A stretch of DNA of 42,173 nucleotides from RH-chloro-G1 sp003670575 (GTDB taxonomy: Bacteria > Chloroflexota > Dehalococcoidia > UBA2979), in the NCBI GenBank assembly GCA_947499615.1, contig CANMOP010000018.1:1-42173 (forward strand), read 5' to 3'. The notes beneath the pieces are model-generated. The model worked only from the letters and a program-made list of their open reading frames with translations. It was not told the origin of the DNA and did no database searches. Below, piece by piece: positions 7,919-17,202 of the stretch (positions are counted from its first letter, which is position 1; every line of letters begins with the position of its first letter). A program made the position numbers and the translations under genes.

Positions 7919-9178
7919 ATGCGCGCCCTCCGCCGGATGGCGGGCTGGGCTCGCCGCAATCCGAATGCCGCCGGGGCATTGGCCCTCGCCGTGTTCTGTT
8001 TCGTGGCAGGGTTCGCCACGGGCTTCTGGCTCCTGTTCCGGCTGGCGTACGTGCTGGCGATGGTGGTGCCGGTCTTCTTCTTCTGGACGCGATCCATGAT
8101 CCGGACGGTGGAGGTGGACGTGCTGCGCCGCACGCAGCACGTCTCCCAGGGGCAGCCGCTGACCGGTCGCGTCATCGTGCGCTCCACGTCGCGCATTCCG
8201 AAGATCTGGCTGGAGGTGGAGGATCTGTCGACGCTCCCCGGTCACCAGGCACGGCGAGTGGTCACGCTCGGCTCGCGCGGCATGGAGGCGTGGAACTACG
8301 AGACGCCGACGGTGCGGCGCGGGTTGTACACCCTGGGCCCGATCACCGTCACAGCGACCGATCCGTTCGGGTTCTTTCGCTTCAGCCGCACATTCGGAGT
8401 CGAGACGCCGATCCTCGTCTACCCGAACGCGCCGGAGTTGCCGAACTTCTACATTCCGCCGGCCAACCTCCCCGGCGACGGTCGGTTTCGTCGTCGCACG
8501 CAGAACGTCACGCCCAACGTGGCGGGGCTGCGGCCGTATGCGCCGGGCGACTCCTACAACCGCATCCATTGGCCGGCGACTGCGCGTACCGGCGACCTGA
8601 TGGTGAAGCTGTTCGAGCTCGATCCCGCCTCCGACATCTGGGTCGTGCTGGATCTCCAGCGCGAGGTTCAGGCGGGCGAGGGCGACGAGGGTACCGAGGA
8701 GGCTGGCGTCCGCATCTGTGCGTCCATCGCGCGGTACTTCATCCAGGCGAACCGCAGCGTCGGCTTCTTGAGCTTTGGCGACGATCTGTGCACCAACGAG
8801 CCGGACCGCGGGATGAACCACTACACGCGCATTCTGGAGTCGCTCGCGCTCGCGAAGGCTGTGGGTGATGTGCCCGTGGGATCGCTGCTGCTGGAGGAGT
8901 CGCGTCGCTTCGGGCGGCACACCACGCTGGTGGTCGTCACACCGTCCGCCGACGATGCGTGGGCGCTGGCGCTGATGAGCCTTGCCGCCCGAGGTGTGAA
9001 GGTGGCGGCGGTGCTGCTGGAGGCGGAGACCTTCGGCGGCGGGCAGGGTGCGTTGGATGTGTATGGCACCCTGGCGGCAGGCGGCGTCTTCACCTACACC
9101 GTGAAGCGCACCGACGATCTGACCCAGGTGCTCGCGCTCGGCGGGGTCGCAGGCGCGTCCGAAGGGGTGAGCCGGTGA
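7919..9178 (+). CDS. DUF58 domain protein (MoxR1 partner)
   Basis: Membrane-anchored DUF58 protein of 419 residues. Two hydrophobic helices (~18-36 and 39-56) are followed by a beta-rich region and then the DUF58 core, LRPYAPGDSYNRIHWPATAR followed by TGDLMVKLFE (~residues 201-230). The VWA-like fold that follows has DLQRE where metal-binding VWA domains have DxSxS, so the metal site looks degenerate, unlike the second DUF58 protein of this window. Its stop overlaps the GTG of the transglutaminase-like gene (GTGA). DUF58 proteins generally partner MoxR ATPases; the specific client here is unknown. Confidence 0.92.
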   Translation: MRALRRMAGWARRNPNAAGALALAVFCFVAGFATGFWLLFRLAYVLAMVVPVFFFWTRSMIRTVEVDVLRRTQHVSQGQPLTGRVIVRSTSRIPKIWLEVEDLSTLPGHQARRVVTLGSRGMEAWNYETPTVRRGLYTLGPITVTATDPFGFFRFSRTFGVETPILVYPNAPELPNFYIPPANLPGDGRFRRRTQNVTPNVAGLRPYAPGDSYNRIHWPATARTGDLMVKLFELDPASDIWVVLDLQREVQAGEGDEGTEEAGVRICASIARYFIQANRSVGFLSFGDDLCTNEPDRGMNHYTRILESLALAKAVGDVPVGSLLLEESRRFGRHTTLVVVTPSADDAWALALMSLAARGVKVAAVLLEAETFGGGQGALDVYGTLAAGGVFTYTVKRTDDLTQVLALGGVAGASEGVSR

Positions 9179-11493
9179 CGACTGACATCGCCTGGCAAGA
9201 TCTCCTGCGCGGGAACGAGCCCGCCCCAGCGCCGCCCCGACGTTCCCTGGCGTGGGTGTGGGAAGAACTACTCACGTTCTCGCTGGTTCTGCTTGTGCTG
9301 CTCTCCGTCGTTGTGTCGGTGGAGCGCGCGAACTGGGTGCCGGAGATGCCCTCGCTCGGGGCTGCTGCGATGGTGGGGCTGGTCTCCGGATGGTTGTTCG
9401 CACGCATGCGCGCTCCCGCCTGGGCGCTGCAGTTGGCCGGTCTCACCCTCGGGACCGGTGTCGTGGTCGCTATGGTCATGCAGACCATGAACCTCGCCGA
9501 TGGTTCCAACGCGGGCGTCCGAGGTCGATGGATCGAGTTCTGGAGCCGCAACGCGCAATGGCTGGAAGAGTTGCGTATTGGCGGCTTCTCCACGGATCCG
9601 CTGCCGTTCGTCGTGATCGTCGTGTTTGCCGCGTGGTTCCTCGCGTACCTCGCGGCCTGGTCCATCGCCCGCTGGCGAAACCCGTGGCTGGCGCTGGGAC
9701 CCGGCGCGGTGGCATTGCTCACCAACATCTCGTACCTGCCGGGGCAGCCTGCTGCGGAGTTCATCGTGTTCTTGTTCGGCGCGATCCTGCTGTTCGCGCG
9801 TATCCACCTGCTCCGCACGATGGCGGCGTGGGGGGGCGGGCGCGCAACGGCGGCGCCAACGTTCCTCTCGCTGGAGGTGTTGAACCTCGCAACGTGGGTG
9901 GGTATCGGGCTCATCGGCGCGGCGTGGGTGGTGCCGACCGCGAACCATTGGGGCCCGGTGGCCGCGTTCTGGGAGCGCGCGCTCGCGCCGGTGCAGGAGC
10001 GCGCCGATCGGCTCGGTCGCCTCTTCGTAGGCATCGATTCGAAGAAGCCCGTGGGCGTACATCGCTTCGACGCCGTACTGCCGCTGCAGGGCGCGATCAG
10101 TCTGGGCACGGAGCGGTTGATGCTCGTGGAGGCTGCCGAGCCGATCTACCTGCGCGGCGCTGCGTACGACGAGTACACCTCCAATGGTTGGCGCCAGACC
10201 GCGGGTGAGCGTCCGATGCCAAGCCTCAGCCTGGAGGCCGCGAGCCTCGGCACGCCGCAGAGTCGACTGCAGATGCGAGCGCCAGTGCAGGCCTCCGTGC
10301 ACGTCGACAGCGCGATCTCGCGCAACCGCCTGTTCGTATTCGGGGATCCAATTGCCAGCAGCGCCGGCGCACAACTGCTCACTGGTGGCACGCCGGAGGA
10401 TGCGATGGGTCTGGCCGCGCGGGACGTGATTCGCGCCGGCCAGGATTACCAGACCGTAGGCGCCGTCTCCGTGGCGACCATCGATCGGCTCGTCACCGCC
10501 AGTCCCGACTACCCGGCGTGGGTGCGGTCCCGGTATCTGCAATTGCCGGCTGAGCTGCCGCTGGAAGTCTCAAACATCGCGCATCGGGTGGTCGGAACGG
10601 ATCGTGTGCCGTATTCCATGGCTGCGAAGGTGGAGCAGTACCTGCGCCAGAACTACGTGACCGACCTCACGATTCCGGCACCGCCCCAGCGTCGTGATGC
10701 GGTGACGTACTTCCTGGTGGAGGCGCAGCGCGGGTACTTCGACTATCACGCTTCCGCGATGGCGGTGATGCTGCGCACGCTCGGTGTGCCCGCGCGTGTC
10801 GCCGTCGGCTTCGCGCTCGACGACACCGATCGCGACGAGCAAACGAAGGCGTTCCGCGTCAGCGAGCAGCAATCGTGGGCGTGGACCGAAGTGTTTTTCC
10901 CCGGCTATGGCTGGGTGCCGTTCAACCCCTCGCCCGGTCGTGCGGCGCTGCTGCGCGCCGGCGAGGATTCGCCTGTCGCGCCCGCCGCCGGCGGCGCCGA
11001 CGCGGACGCGGACGCGGCCGATGGTGACACCGCCCCAGCTCTCGAGACCGACGATACCGGTGGCCTCGCCGTGACCGAGACTGCCGGTAGTCAGTTCGCG
11101 CGGCAGTTGACTCGGCTGGTGACGTGGCTGCTGGCAATCCTGGTGCTGTTCGTCCTGGTAGGAGGCAGCGTGCGGTTCAGTTGGGAGTCGTCGTTCCGAC
11201 GGCTCACGCCGAACACTCGCCGCTGGGCGAAGGTGCAGGCGCTGGCGGCGCTCGCCGGGTTGGATGTGCAACGCGACCGCACCCCGCTGGAGGAAGCGAG
11301 CGCACTGAGCGCCGCCCTGCTCCGCCCGCCGTTGGATCTGACCCCGCTTGCACGCGCGTATGCGGCGGAGCGCTACGGTGGCGGCTCGCGTCAGGCACAG
11401 GGCGACCCAGCGCGGCTGGACGAGGTCTATGCAGAGGCGCAGCGCCGACTGGTGCGCCGCGTGCTGCGTCGCTTCATCCCGTTCTGGCGTTAG
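9175..11493 (+). CDS. Transglutaminase-fold membrane protein with lost catalytic triad
   Basis: A 772-residue protein of the TgpA/DUF3488-transglutaminase type. The N-terminal ~270 residues contain several membrane helices, followed by a periplasm-side domain with the transglutaminase core (~residues 505-590), an acidic Ala/Asp linker, one more TM helix (~640-662) and a C-terminal cytoplasmic DUF4129-like tail. The core is clear (YHASAMAVMLRTLGVPARV, FFPGYGWVPFNPSPG), but the catalytic residues are replaced: Phe522 for Cys, Trp568 for His and Asn584 for Asp. The rest of the fold is well kept, so it is probably a binding or scaffold pseudoenzyme rather than a pseudogene. The GTG at 9175 overlaps the DUF58 stop. 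Confidence 0.9.
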   Translation: MTTDIAWQDLLRGNEPAPAPPRRSLAWVWEELLTFSLVLLVLLSVVVSVERANWVPEMPSLGAAAMVGLVSGWLFARMRAPAWALQLAGLTLGTGVVVAMVMQTMNLADGSNAGVRGRWIEFWSRNAQWLEELRIGGFSTDPLPFVVIVVFAAWFLAYLAAWSIARWRNPWLALGPGAVALLTNISYLPGQPAAEFIVFLFGAILLFARIHLLRTMAAWGGGRATAAPTFLSLEVLNLATWVGIGLIGAAWVVPTANHWGPVAAFWERALAPVQERADRLGRLFVGIDSKKPVGVHRFDAVLPLQGAISLGTERLMLVEAAEPIYLRGAAYDEYTSNGWRQTAGERPMPSLSLEAASLGTPQSRLQMRAPVQASVHVDSAISRNRLFVFGDPIASSAGAQLLTGGTPEDAMGLAARDVIRAGQDYQTVGAVSVATIDRLVTASPDYPAWVRSRYLQLPAELPLEVSNIAHRVVGTDRVPYSMAAKVEQYLRQNYVTDLTIPAPPQRRDAVTYFLVEAQRGYFDYHASAMAVMLRTLGVPARVAVGFALDDTDRDEQTKAFRVSEQQSWAWTEVFFPGYGWVPFNPSPGRAALLRAGEDSPVAPAAGGADADADAADGDTAPALETDDTGGLAVTETAGSQFARQLTRLVTWLLAILVLFVLVGGSVRFSWESSFRRLTPNTRRWAKVQALAALAGLDVQRDRTPLEEASALSAALLRPPLDLTPLARAYAAERYGGGSRQAQGDPARLDEVYAEAQRRLVRRVLRRFIPFWR

Positions 11494-11508
11494 TCGTCAG
11501 CCTCGGGC

Positions 11509-11529
11509 GTGAGCCGTGAGCCGTGAGCC
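11509..11529. repeat. Short tandem heptamer repeat (3 x GTGAGCC)
   Basis: Three perfect head-to-tail copies of GTGAGCC lie in the 43-bp gap between the convergent transglutaminase-like and BatB/C-like genes. No function is evident. Confidence 0.9.
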
Positions 11530-11536
11530 GTGGACG

Positions 11537-13354
11537 TTAGCGGTCGTTCGGATCCTGGGCTCCCGGCGGGCGTGCCAGTCGTCCAGCCTCGCTCGCCAGT
11601 CTCGCCCGCTCGAGGATTGCCAGGGCCTGCTCTGGTGTCACCACGCCGTCGTCCAGTTGCCTCAACGCTTCCACAAGCGCGCGACGGGCGGCGTCCTCAT
11701 TCGCTGCGTCTCCGCCTGCTGGCGTCGACGTCGGTTGGCCGGCGGTTCCCGGTTGCGGACTGCCCGATGGTGACGGTTGGGCACCGGGAGGCGTGCCCGG
11801 CGGTGGCGGCGTTGAGGTCCCGCCCTGCCCGCTTGGCGGCGACGGCGGTGGCGTGGGCGTCGGTTGGGGCTTTCTTGCCGACGGCTGGAGCGCGCGCAAC
11901 ACCAGTTCGAGGTTGTGGCGTGCATCGGCGTCGTCCGGATCGCGTTGCAGCACCGTCACGTACGCGTCGCGTGCCTCGGTCAATGCGTCGCGGCGCACCG
12001 CGTGATTGCCGAGCGCGTACATCGCATAGCGGATGGTCTCCGCGTCGGTGGCGCGGCTGACTGCGGCCTTCGATGCCGTTGTGGCCTCATCCAGGCGGTC
12101 CAGTCGTTGCAGCGCGTTGCCGAGGTTGTAGTCGATGGTCGGATTGTCCGGTGCCAACGTTTTCGCCTGCTGATAGGCGGCAAGCGCAGCCGCAAGGTCG
12201 CCACGCGCATAGGCTGCATTGCCATCGGCCACGGCGCGGTACGCCGGTGTCCCGCTGCAGGAGGTCAGCAGCAGCGCCACGAGGATCGCGGTGATCGCCG
12301 ATGCGGCACCTCTCGATGGCTGCTCGCTGCGTCGCGAGGCTCGCTCATCCGAGGCGCTGGCGGGTGCGATCAACGACTGCGCTACCAGCAGCGCGATGCC
12401 GATGCCGAGCACCCATTGGAACCGCTCGATTGGTGCGGGCTGGCGCTCCCGATCGAAGGCGCTTTGGCGCAGTCGGCTGAACTCCACTGCCAGCCCGGCG
12501 ACCGCCTTCACATCGCGCGTGCTGCCGCCGGTCTCGCTCGCGATACGTGCGAGCGCGGCACGGTCCGCGCGACTCACGACGGCGGCAGTGCCGGGGCGCG
12601 CACCCTCGGCGGGGGGCACGGGCGCGCCCTGCTCGGTGCCCGCGGCGACGGTGTAGATGTGGACGTCGGCGGCGTTCGCGCTGGTGACGGCCTCGTGGGC
12701 AGTTGCGCCTAGGTCCTCCCCATCGGAGATCAGCACGATCACCTGCGTCTGCGCGCGATCCGGCACATTCAGCACCTGCAACGCGATATTGATCGCCTGA
12801 CCGATGTCCGTGCCTGGCCGCACCAGCGCGCTCTCTCGCTGTGCTCGCGTGACCAGTTCCGACATCGCAGGCAGGTCCAACGTCAGCGGCGAGCGCTTAA
12901 ACGCCGATCCTCCGAAGGTGACCAACCCGACGCGATCGCCGTGCAGATGCAGCAGCATGTCGCGCAGCCCGGCGGCGGCCGCCTCCGCGCGGGAGGGCAC
13001 CACATCCGGTGCCTGCATGGAGCGCGAGATGTCCAGCACCAGCGCAACATCGATGCCGCGGCGCTCGAGAGGTGTGTCCGCGCGCCCCCATTGCGGCCGC
13101 GCCATGCCCAGCACGATGAGCGCCATCGCGGCCAGCAAAAGTACGCCACGGATGCGCGTGCGTCGTGCGCTGCGGCCGCGATGCAGTGTCGCGGCGCCGC
13201 CGTACGCGGTATCGCTGCGCCGCGTTCGTCGCGTCGCGTACCACCATGCACCAGCCGCTGGAAGCAACGCGAGCATTGCCAGCAGCGTCAGCGGCTGGCC
13301 CAGGGCGAAGGACTCAAGCCCCATCGATCCCAGTCCGAGTTGCTGGAGGTTCAC
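11537..13354 (-). CDS. BatB/BatC-like fusion: VWA domain plus TPR protein
   Basis: A 605-residue protein with N-terminal membrane helices (~15-35 and ~70-88), a VWA domain with an intact metal site (DISRS, PGTDIGQA, LISDGED), and a helix (~315-335). A second hydrophobic segment then ends in LLTSCSG, like a lipoprotein signal, followed by TPR repeats (~residues 375-490, ANAAYARGDLAAALAAYQQ, YNLGNALQRLDRLDEA) and a Pro/Gly/Thr-rich tail. In Bacteroides-type Bat operons the VWA (BatB) and TPR (BatC) parts are separate genes; here they are one frame. The GTG at 13354 overlaps the BatA stop (GTGA) and follows GGAGGT. Probably a membrane complex subunit served by MoxR2. Confidence 0.88.
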   Translation of the reverse strand: MNLQQLGLGSMGLESFALGQPLTLLAMLALLPAAGAWWYATRRTRRSDTAYGGAATLHRGRSARRTRIRGVLLLAAMALIVLGMARPQWGRADTPLERRGIDVALVLDISRSMQAPDVVPSRAEAAAAGLRDMLLHLHGDRVGLVTFGGSAFKRSPLTLDLPAMSELVTRAQRESALVRPGTDIGQAINIALQVLNVPDRAQTQVIVLISDGEDLGATAHEAVTSANAADVHIYTVAAGTEQGAPVPPAEGARPGTAAVVSRADRAALARIASETGGSTRDVKAVAGLAVEFSRLRQSAFDRERQPAPIERFQWVLGIGIALLVAQSLIAPASASDERASRRSEQPSRGAASAITAILVALLLTSCSGTPAYRAVADGNAAYARGDLAAALAAYQQAKTLAPDNPTIDYNLGNALQRLDRLDEATTASKAAVSRATDAETIRYAMYALGNHAVRRDALTEARDAYVTVLQRDPDDADARHNLELVLRALQPSARKPQPTPTPPPSPPSGQGGTSTPPPPGTPPGAQPSPSGSPQPGTAGQPTSTPAGGDAANEDAARRALVEALRQLDDGVVTPEQALAILERARLASEAGRLARPPGAQDPNDR

Positions 13355-14301
13355 GCGTACCTCCGCAGCCAGGTGCCGCGCAGCGTGGTCTCCACGACCA
13401 GCAGGCCCAGCGCCGCGCCCATGAGCCACGGCGCGTACTCCTCGTACGAGGTGAAGCGACGCTCACCGATGTGACTGCGCTCCAGCGTGCTGATCGCGGC
13501 ATACGCCTTCGCCAGTTCGTCCTGCGTCGCTGCGTCGTGGTAGGTCCCGCCGCTCTCGGTGGCGATGCGGCGCAGTGTCGCCTCGTCGACATCTCCCCCG
13601 CCGCGTTGCGAGACGAAACCGACGGTGTAGACGCGGATGCCGAGGGTCTTCGCCAGTTGACCGGCCTGCAGCGGTTGGATCTCACCGGCGTTGTTCTGTC
13701 CGTCGGTCAGGAGCACCACCACGCGGCTGCGCGCGTCCGATGCGCGCAGCAGATTCAGCGCCTCCGCGAGACCGAGGCCGATCGCGGTGCCGTCCGGCAG
13801 CAGACCGGGCTGCACCGTTTTCACCGTGTTGCGTAACGCATCGTGGTCCAGCGTGAGCGGCGACATGACGAGGGAGCGCGACTGAAAGATGACCAGTCCG
13901 ACACGGTTGCCCTGCAGCGAGCCGACAAACGCATCGATCACCGTGCGCGCCGCTTCAAGCCGAGTGGGATTTCCCCTGGCGCTGCCGGTCGGTTGGCTCA
14001 TCGAACCGGACATGTCCAGCGCCAGCACGATGTCGATGCCTTCTTCAGGGAGCAGCGTCACCGCGATTCCGCGTTGCGGCCGCGCGACCGCGACGACCAG
14101 CGCGACGACCGAGAGGACACGCAGCACGTCGGGGAGCCTGCCGAGACGGAGCCGCCAACTGCGATGGCTGGAGGCGGCCAGCACGACGAGGTCGTTCACG
14201 ATCAGCGATGGTTGCGCAGGCGGATGGCGTCGACGGCGCCACACGAACAGCGCACCAAAGAGCGGGAGCACCAGCAGCAGTTCCGGCGTCGCGAAGGTCA
14301 T
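13351..14301 (-). CDS. BatA-like VWA-domain membrane protein
   Basis: A 316-residue VWA protein. N-terminal helices (~8-22 and ~55-75) flank a short basic loop; the VWA domain has the complete metal site (DMSGSMS, DGTAIGLG, LLTDGQNN); and a C-terminal TM helix (~290-308) anchors it, the standard BatA layout. It overlaps the BatD-like gene by 4 bp upstream (ATGA) and the fused BatB/C gene by 4 bp downstream, so the genes are translationally coupled. Confidence 0.92.
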   Translation of the reverse strand: MTFATPELLLVLPLFGALFVWRRRRHPPAQPSLIVNDLVVLAASSHRSWRLRLGRLPDVLRVLSVVALVVAVARPQRGIAVTLLPEEGIDIVLALDMSGSMSQPTGSARGNPTRLEAARTVIDAFVGSLQGNRVGLVIFQSRSLVMSPLTLDHDALRNTVKTVQPGLLPDGTAIGLGLAEALNLLRASDARSRVVVLLTDGQNNAGEIQPLQAGQLAKTLGIRVYTVGFVSQRGGGDVDEATLRRIATESGGTYHDAATQDELAKAYAAISTLERSHIGERRFTSYEEYAPWLMGAALGLLVVETTLRGTWLRRYA

Positions 14302-15281
14302 CCGGCGACTCCGACGACCGCTGGCGCGGTGGTCTCCGCCTCCGAGGTGGGTCGTGACAACTCGATGATTTCGAATGCCACAGTCAGGTCGTGGTCGGCG
14401 GACGCAGGGTCGGGGCGGCGGCCCGCGTAGACCGCGGCGTCGCAGCGATCGAGTAGCCCGGCGACCAGCCTCGCCTGCCAGCGCTCCACACCGAGTTGCA
14501 CCATGCGCCGCTGCAGCTCCGGTGTGGTGAGAGCGCGCGCGCCGAATTGGAATCGCTGCTGCAGGTAGTCCCGCACGATCAGCGCGATGGTGCCGTAGTA
14601 CGTGTCGTAGTCGCCGCGCGTCAGTGGTGCGTCTGCACCCAGTGCGTCCAACTGCGCGCGTGCTGCGACCTCGATCGCGTCGACCGACGATCCCACGGGC
14701 ACCAGCACGGGACGCCGCACGCGCGTGCGCAGTGTGAACGCCACGCCCAACGCCAGCAGCAGCACGCCGGCGATGGCACCGCTCACGATTGCGCGGCCCT
14801 GCCACGCCGGTGGCCCGCCGGCGATCCCAAGTTGCGGTTTCAGCGGGCGGTACACGGTGTCCTGTGCCGGTACGGTTTCGCGCACGATGAACGGCGGTGG
14901 CACGAGGTCCAACTCACCGGATTCACCGTCGCTGCGTAGCCATGCGAGGCGAAGTGGCGCTGCGTCGATCCGTCCGAGGTTGAATGCGGCCAGCACGTAC
15001 TCGGCCTGGGTTAGCGTAGTCGCCCCGGCCGACGTCTCCGTGGGCCGGAGCACCTCGACCACCTGGAGCGCGTTCGTGCGTTCGCTGGGCTGGACGCTCA
15101 CCACCACGTCGCGCGGATGGACGATGGTCACACGCAGGCGCAGCCGCTCGCCGAGCACCACCTCGGCGGCGCTGAAGGTGGCCTTCGCCTCGATCGGTGG
15201 CGTCTCCGCCCGCGCGATGCGCGACGGCGTGACGAGCATCAGCATCAGGAGTGCCAATGCCGCGGCCCGTAGCTGTGTCAT
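14298..15281 (-). CDS. BatD-like exported protein with single TM
   Basis: A 327-residue protein with a cleavable-looking signal peptide (residues 1-25, ending RIARAE), an extracytoplasmic beta-sandwich region (ATFSAAEVVLGERLRLRVTI), one TM helix (~165-185) and a helical cytoplasmic domain containing YGTIALIVRDYLQQRF and LTTPELQRRM. This matches BatD/DUF4381-type proteins by layout and position between DUF58 and BatA; sequence similarity to named families is only moderate by eye. It overlaps DUF58 (15278-15281) and BatA by 4 bp each. Confidence 0.8.
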   Translation of the reverse strand: MTQLRAAALALLMLMLVTPSRIARAETPPIEAKATFSAAEVVLGERLRLRVTIVHPRDVVVSVQPSERTNALQVVEVLRPTETSAGATTLTQAEYVLAAFNLGRIDAAPLRLAWLRSDGESGELDLVPPPFIVRETVPAQDTVYRPLKPQLGIAGGPPAWQGRAIVSGAIAGVLLLALGVAFTLRTRVRRPVLVPVGSSVDAIEVAARAQLDALGADAPLTRGDYDTYYGTIALIVRDYLQQRFQFGARALTTPELQRRMVQLGVERWQARLVAGLLDRCDAAVYAGRRPDPASADHDLTVAFEIIELSRPTSEAETTAPAVVGVAG

Positions 15282-16198
15282 CGATGGGCCGCCCGCGCGC
15301 GGAAATAGCGCACCAGCGGCCGCGCGAGGTCCTGGTCGAGGCGCAGCGGGACCTCGTCGACAGCGGCTGCAGCAAGCGTGGCGCTGCGTAGGCGCGCTCG
15401 TTCGGCGGCGGCGGCGGCATACTCGCGGCGAAATTCGATGTCGCTCGTGTCCACCAGGCGGCGTGTGCCGTGCTCGGCGTCCTCCACCTCCACGAGGCCG
15501 AGGTCCGGGAGTTCCAGGTCCAACGGGTCGATCAGTGGCAGCGCGATCACCTCGTGCCGCCGCGCCAGAGTGCGGAGTGCCTGGTCGTAGCCACGGTCGG
15601 CGAAGTCTGAGATGAGGAAGACCACGCTGCGCCGCTTCAGCACGCGTGCGAGATATTCGCAGGCCGCCGCGATCGAGGTGCCGGCGCCCTCGCGCTCGCC
15701 ATGCAGTACCTCGCGCAGCAGGCGGAGCACATGCCGCGTTCCTCGTGCCGGGGGGACGAACTCCTCGATGCGGTCCGTGAACGTCAGCAGTCCGGTGCGA
15801 TCATGCTGGTAGACGGCCGCGAACGACAGCAGCGCCGTGAGCTTTGCAGCGGGGCCGATGCGCCCACGCGGTGAGTGCGCAACTGTCTGCGAGGCGGAGA
15901 CGTCCACCGCGCAGACCACCGGTAACTCGCGTTCTTCGACGTACTGCTTCACCCAGAGCGCGCCCATACGAGCGGTCACGTTCCAATCGATGAGTCGCAC
16001 GTCGTCACCGGGCGTGTATTCGCGCGCCTCGGCGAACTCGATGCCAGAGCCGCGGAACGCGCTGCGGTAGTCGCCGGCGAGGAGCGTGCTGGCCAGGCGG
16101 CGTGCGCGAATCTCGATGCGGCGCATCTGCGCAAGGAGTGCCGGATCCGGCAACTCCGCGGGGAGCAGCATTGGAGGTCTGGTCGGCCTCGCGGTCAT
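15278..16198 (-). CDS. DUF58 domain protein (MoxR2 partner)
   Basis: A soluble 306-residue DUF58 protein without TM segments. The signature is FRGSGIEFAEAREYTPGDD followed by VRLIDWNVTARMGALWVKQY (~residues 48-87), and a VWA-like fold with DVSAS at the metal site and SDFADRG later. It is the short, cytoplasmic type usual in Bat operons, in contrast with the membrane-anchored DUF58 of the first module. It starts 2 bp after MoxR2 and overlaps the BatD-like gene by 4 bp. Confidence 0.94.
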   Translation of the reverse strand: MTARPTRPPMLLPAELPDPALLAQMRRIEIRARRLASTLLAGDYRSAFRGSGIEFAEAREYTPGDDVRLIDWNVTARMGALWVKQYVEERELPVVCAVDVSASQTVAHSPRGRIGPAAKLTALLSFAAVYQHDRTGLLTFTDRIEEFVPPARGTRHVLRLLREVLHGEREGAGTSIAAACEYLARVLKRRSVVFLISDFADRGYDQALRTLARRHEVIALPLIDPLDLELPDLGLVEVEDAEHGTRRLVDTSDIEFRREYAAAAAERARLRSATLAAAAVDEVPLRLDQDLARPLVRYFRARAAHR

Positions 16199-16200
16199 GG

Positions 16201-17202
16201 CTACGGGATCCCGACGCCCTCAAGCAGGCGGTCGACGATCTGTTCCGTAGTGACGGCTTGCGCTTCGGCCTCGTATGTTGTGACCAGTCGGTGACGCAGG
16301 ACATCCGGCGCCAGTGCCTTCACGTCCTCCGGCAGCACGTACCCGCGGCCGTGGAGCAGCGCGTACGCCTGCGCGGCGCGCGCCAGGAACACGCTGGCGC
16401 GAGGTGACGCGCCGTACTCCAGCAGTGGCTCGATCTCCGGCATGCGGTAGCGCGCCGGGTCGCGAGTGGCCTCGATCAAGCGCACCACGTACTCACGCAG
16501 CCGGTCGTTGATCTGCACCGCGGTGACGGCCTGCGTGAGCTCGCCGAGCTCGGCCGCGTCAGTCACTGGGTCGATGTGGACGCTCTCCCCATCGAGGGCG
16601 CGACGCAGGATGTCGCGTTCCTGCTCCGGCTCCGGGTAGTCGACGATCACCTTCAGCATGAAGCGGTCGAGTTGTGCCTCGGGCAGCGGGTAGGTGCCCT
16701 CGTGTTCGATCGGGTTCTGCGTCGCCAGCACCAGGAACGGCACCGGGAGGCGGTGCGTCTCCCCGCCGATGGTGACCTGGCGCTCCTGCATCGCCTCCAG
16801 CAGCGCGGACTGCACCTTCGCGGGGGCGCGGTTGATCTCATCTGCCAGCACTACGTTCGCGAACAGTGGGCCCAGGCGGACGCGGAACTCGGCGTCCTTG
16901 GGATTGAACACCAGCGTCCCGGTGATGTCCGCCGGGAGCAGGTCCGGTGTGAACTGGATGCGTGCGAAACTGCAGTGCAGCGCGCGCGCGAGCGTCGAAA
17001 CGGTCAGCGTCTTGGCGAGCCCGGGAACACCCTCGATGAGCGCGTGGTTGTTGGTGAGCAGCGCCACCAACAAGCGATCGATGAGCGCGTCCTGGCCCAC
17101 GATCACGCGTGAGACCTGCTCGCGAATCCTGGCAAGCACGTGCAGGTGCCGAGGCTCAATCGCCGACGGCAGGGACAAGTCGCGGTCTCGTTCCTGTGCC
17201 AT
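16201..17202 (-). CDS. MoxR-family AAA+ ATPase (MoxR2)
   Basis: A 333-residue MoxR ATPase with Walker A (EGVPGLAKT), Walker B (VVLADEINRA), FTPDLLPADITG, sensor 1 in LATQNPIEHEGTYPLPEAQ and the C-terminal YGASPRASVFLARA lid. It leads the DUF58-BatD-BatA-BatB/C operon and presumably remodels or assembles those products. The ATG at 17202 follows a GGGGT-type Shine-Dalgarno. The 98-bp gap after dnaE contains a TAGACT that could be a -10 element, but no good -35. Confidence 0.95.
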   Translation of the reverse strand: MAQERDRDLSLPSAIEPRHLHVLARIREQVSRVIVGQDALIDRLLVALLTNNHALIEGVPGLAKTLTVSTLARALHCSFARIQFTPDLLPADITGTLVFNPKDAEFRVRLGPLFANVVLADEINRAPAKVQSALLEAMQERQVTIGGETHRLPVPFLVLATQNPIEHEGTYPLPEAQLDRFMLKVIVDYPEPEQERDILRRALDGESVHIDPVTDAAELGELTQAVTAVQINDRLREYVVRLIEATRDPARYRMPEIEPLLEYGASPRASVFLARAAQAYALLHGRGYVLPEDVKALAPDVLRHRLVTTYEAEAQAVTTEQIVDRLLEGVGIP

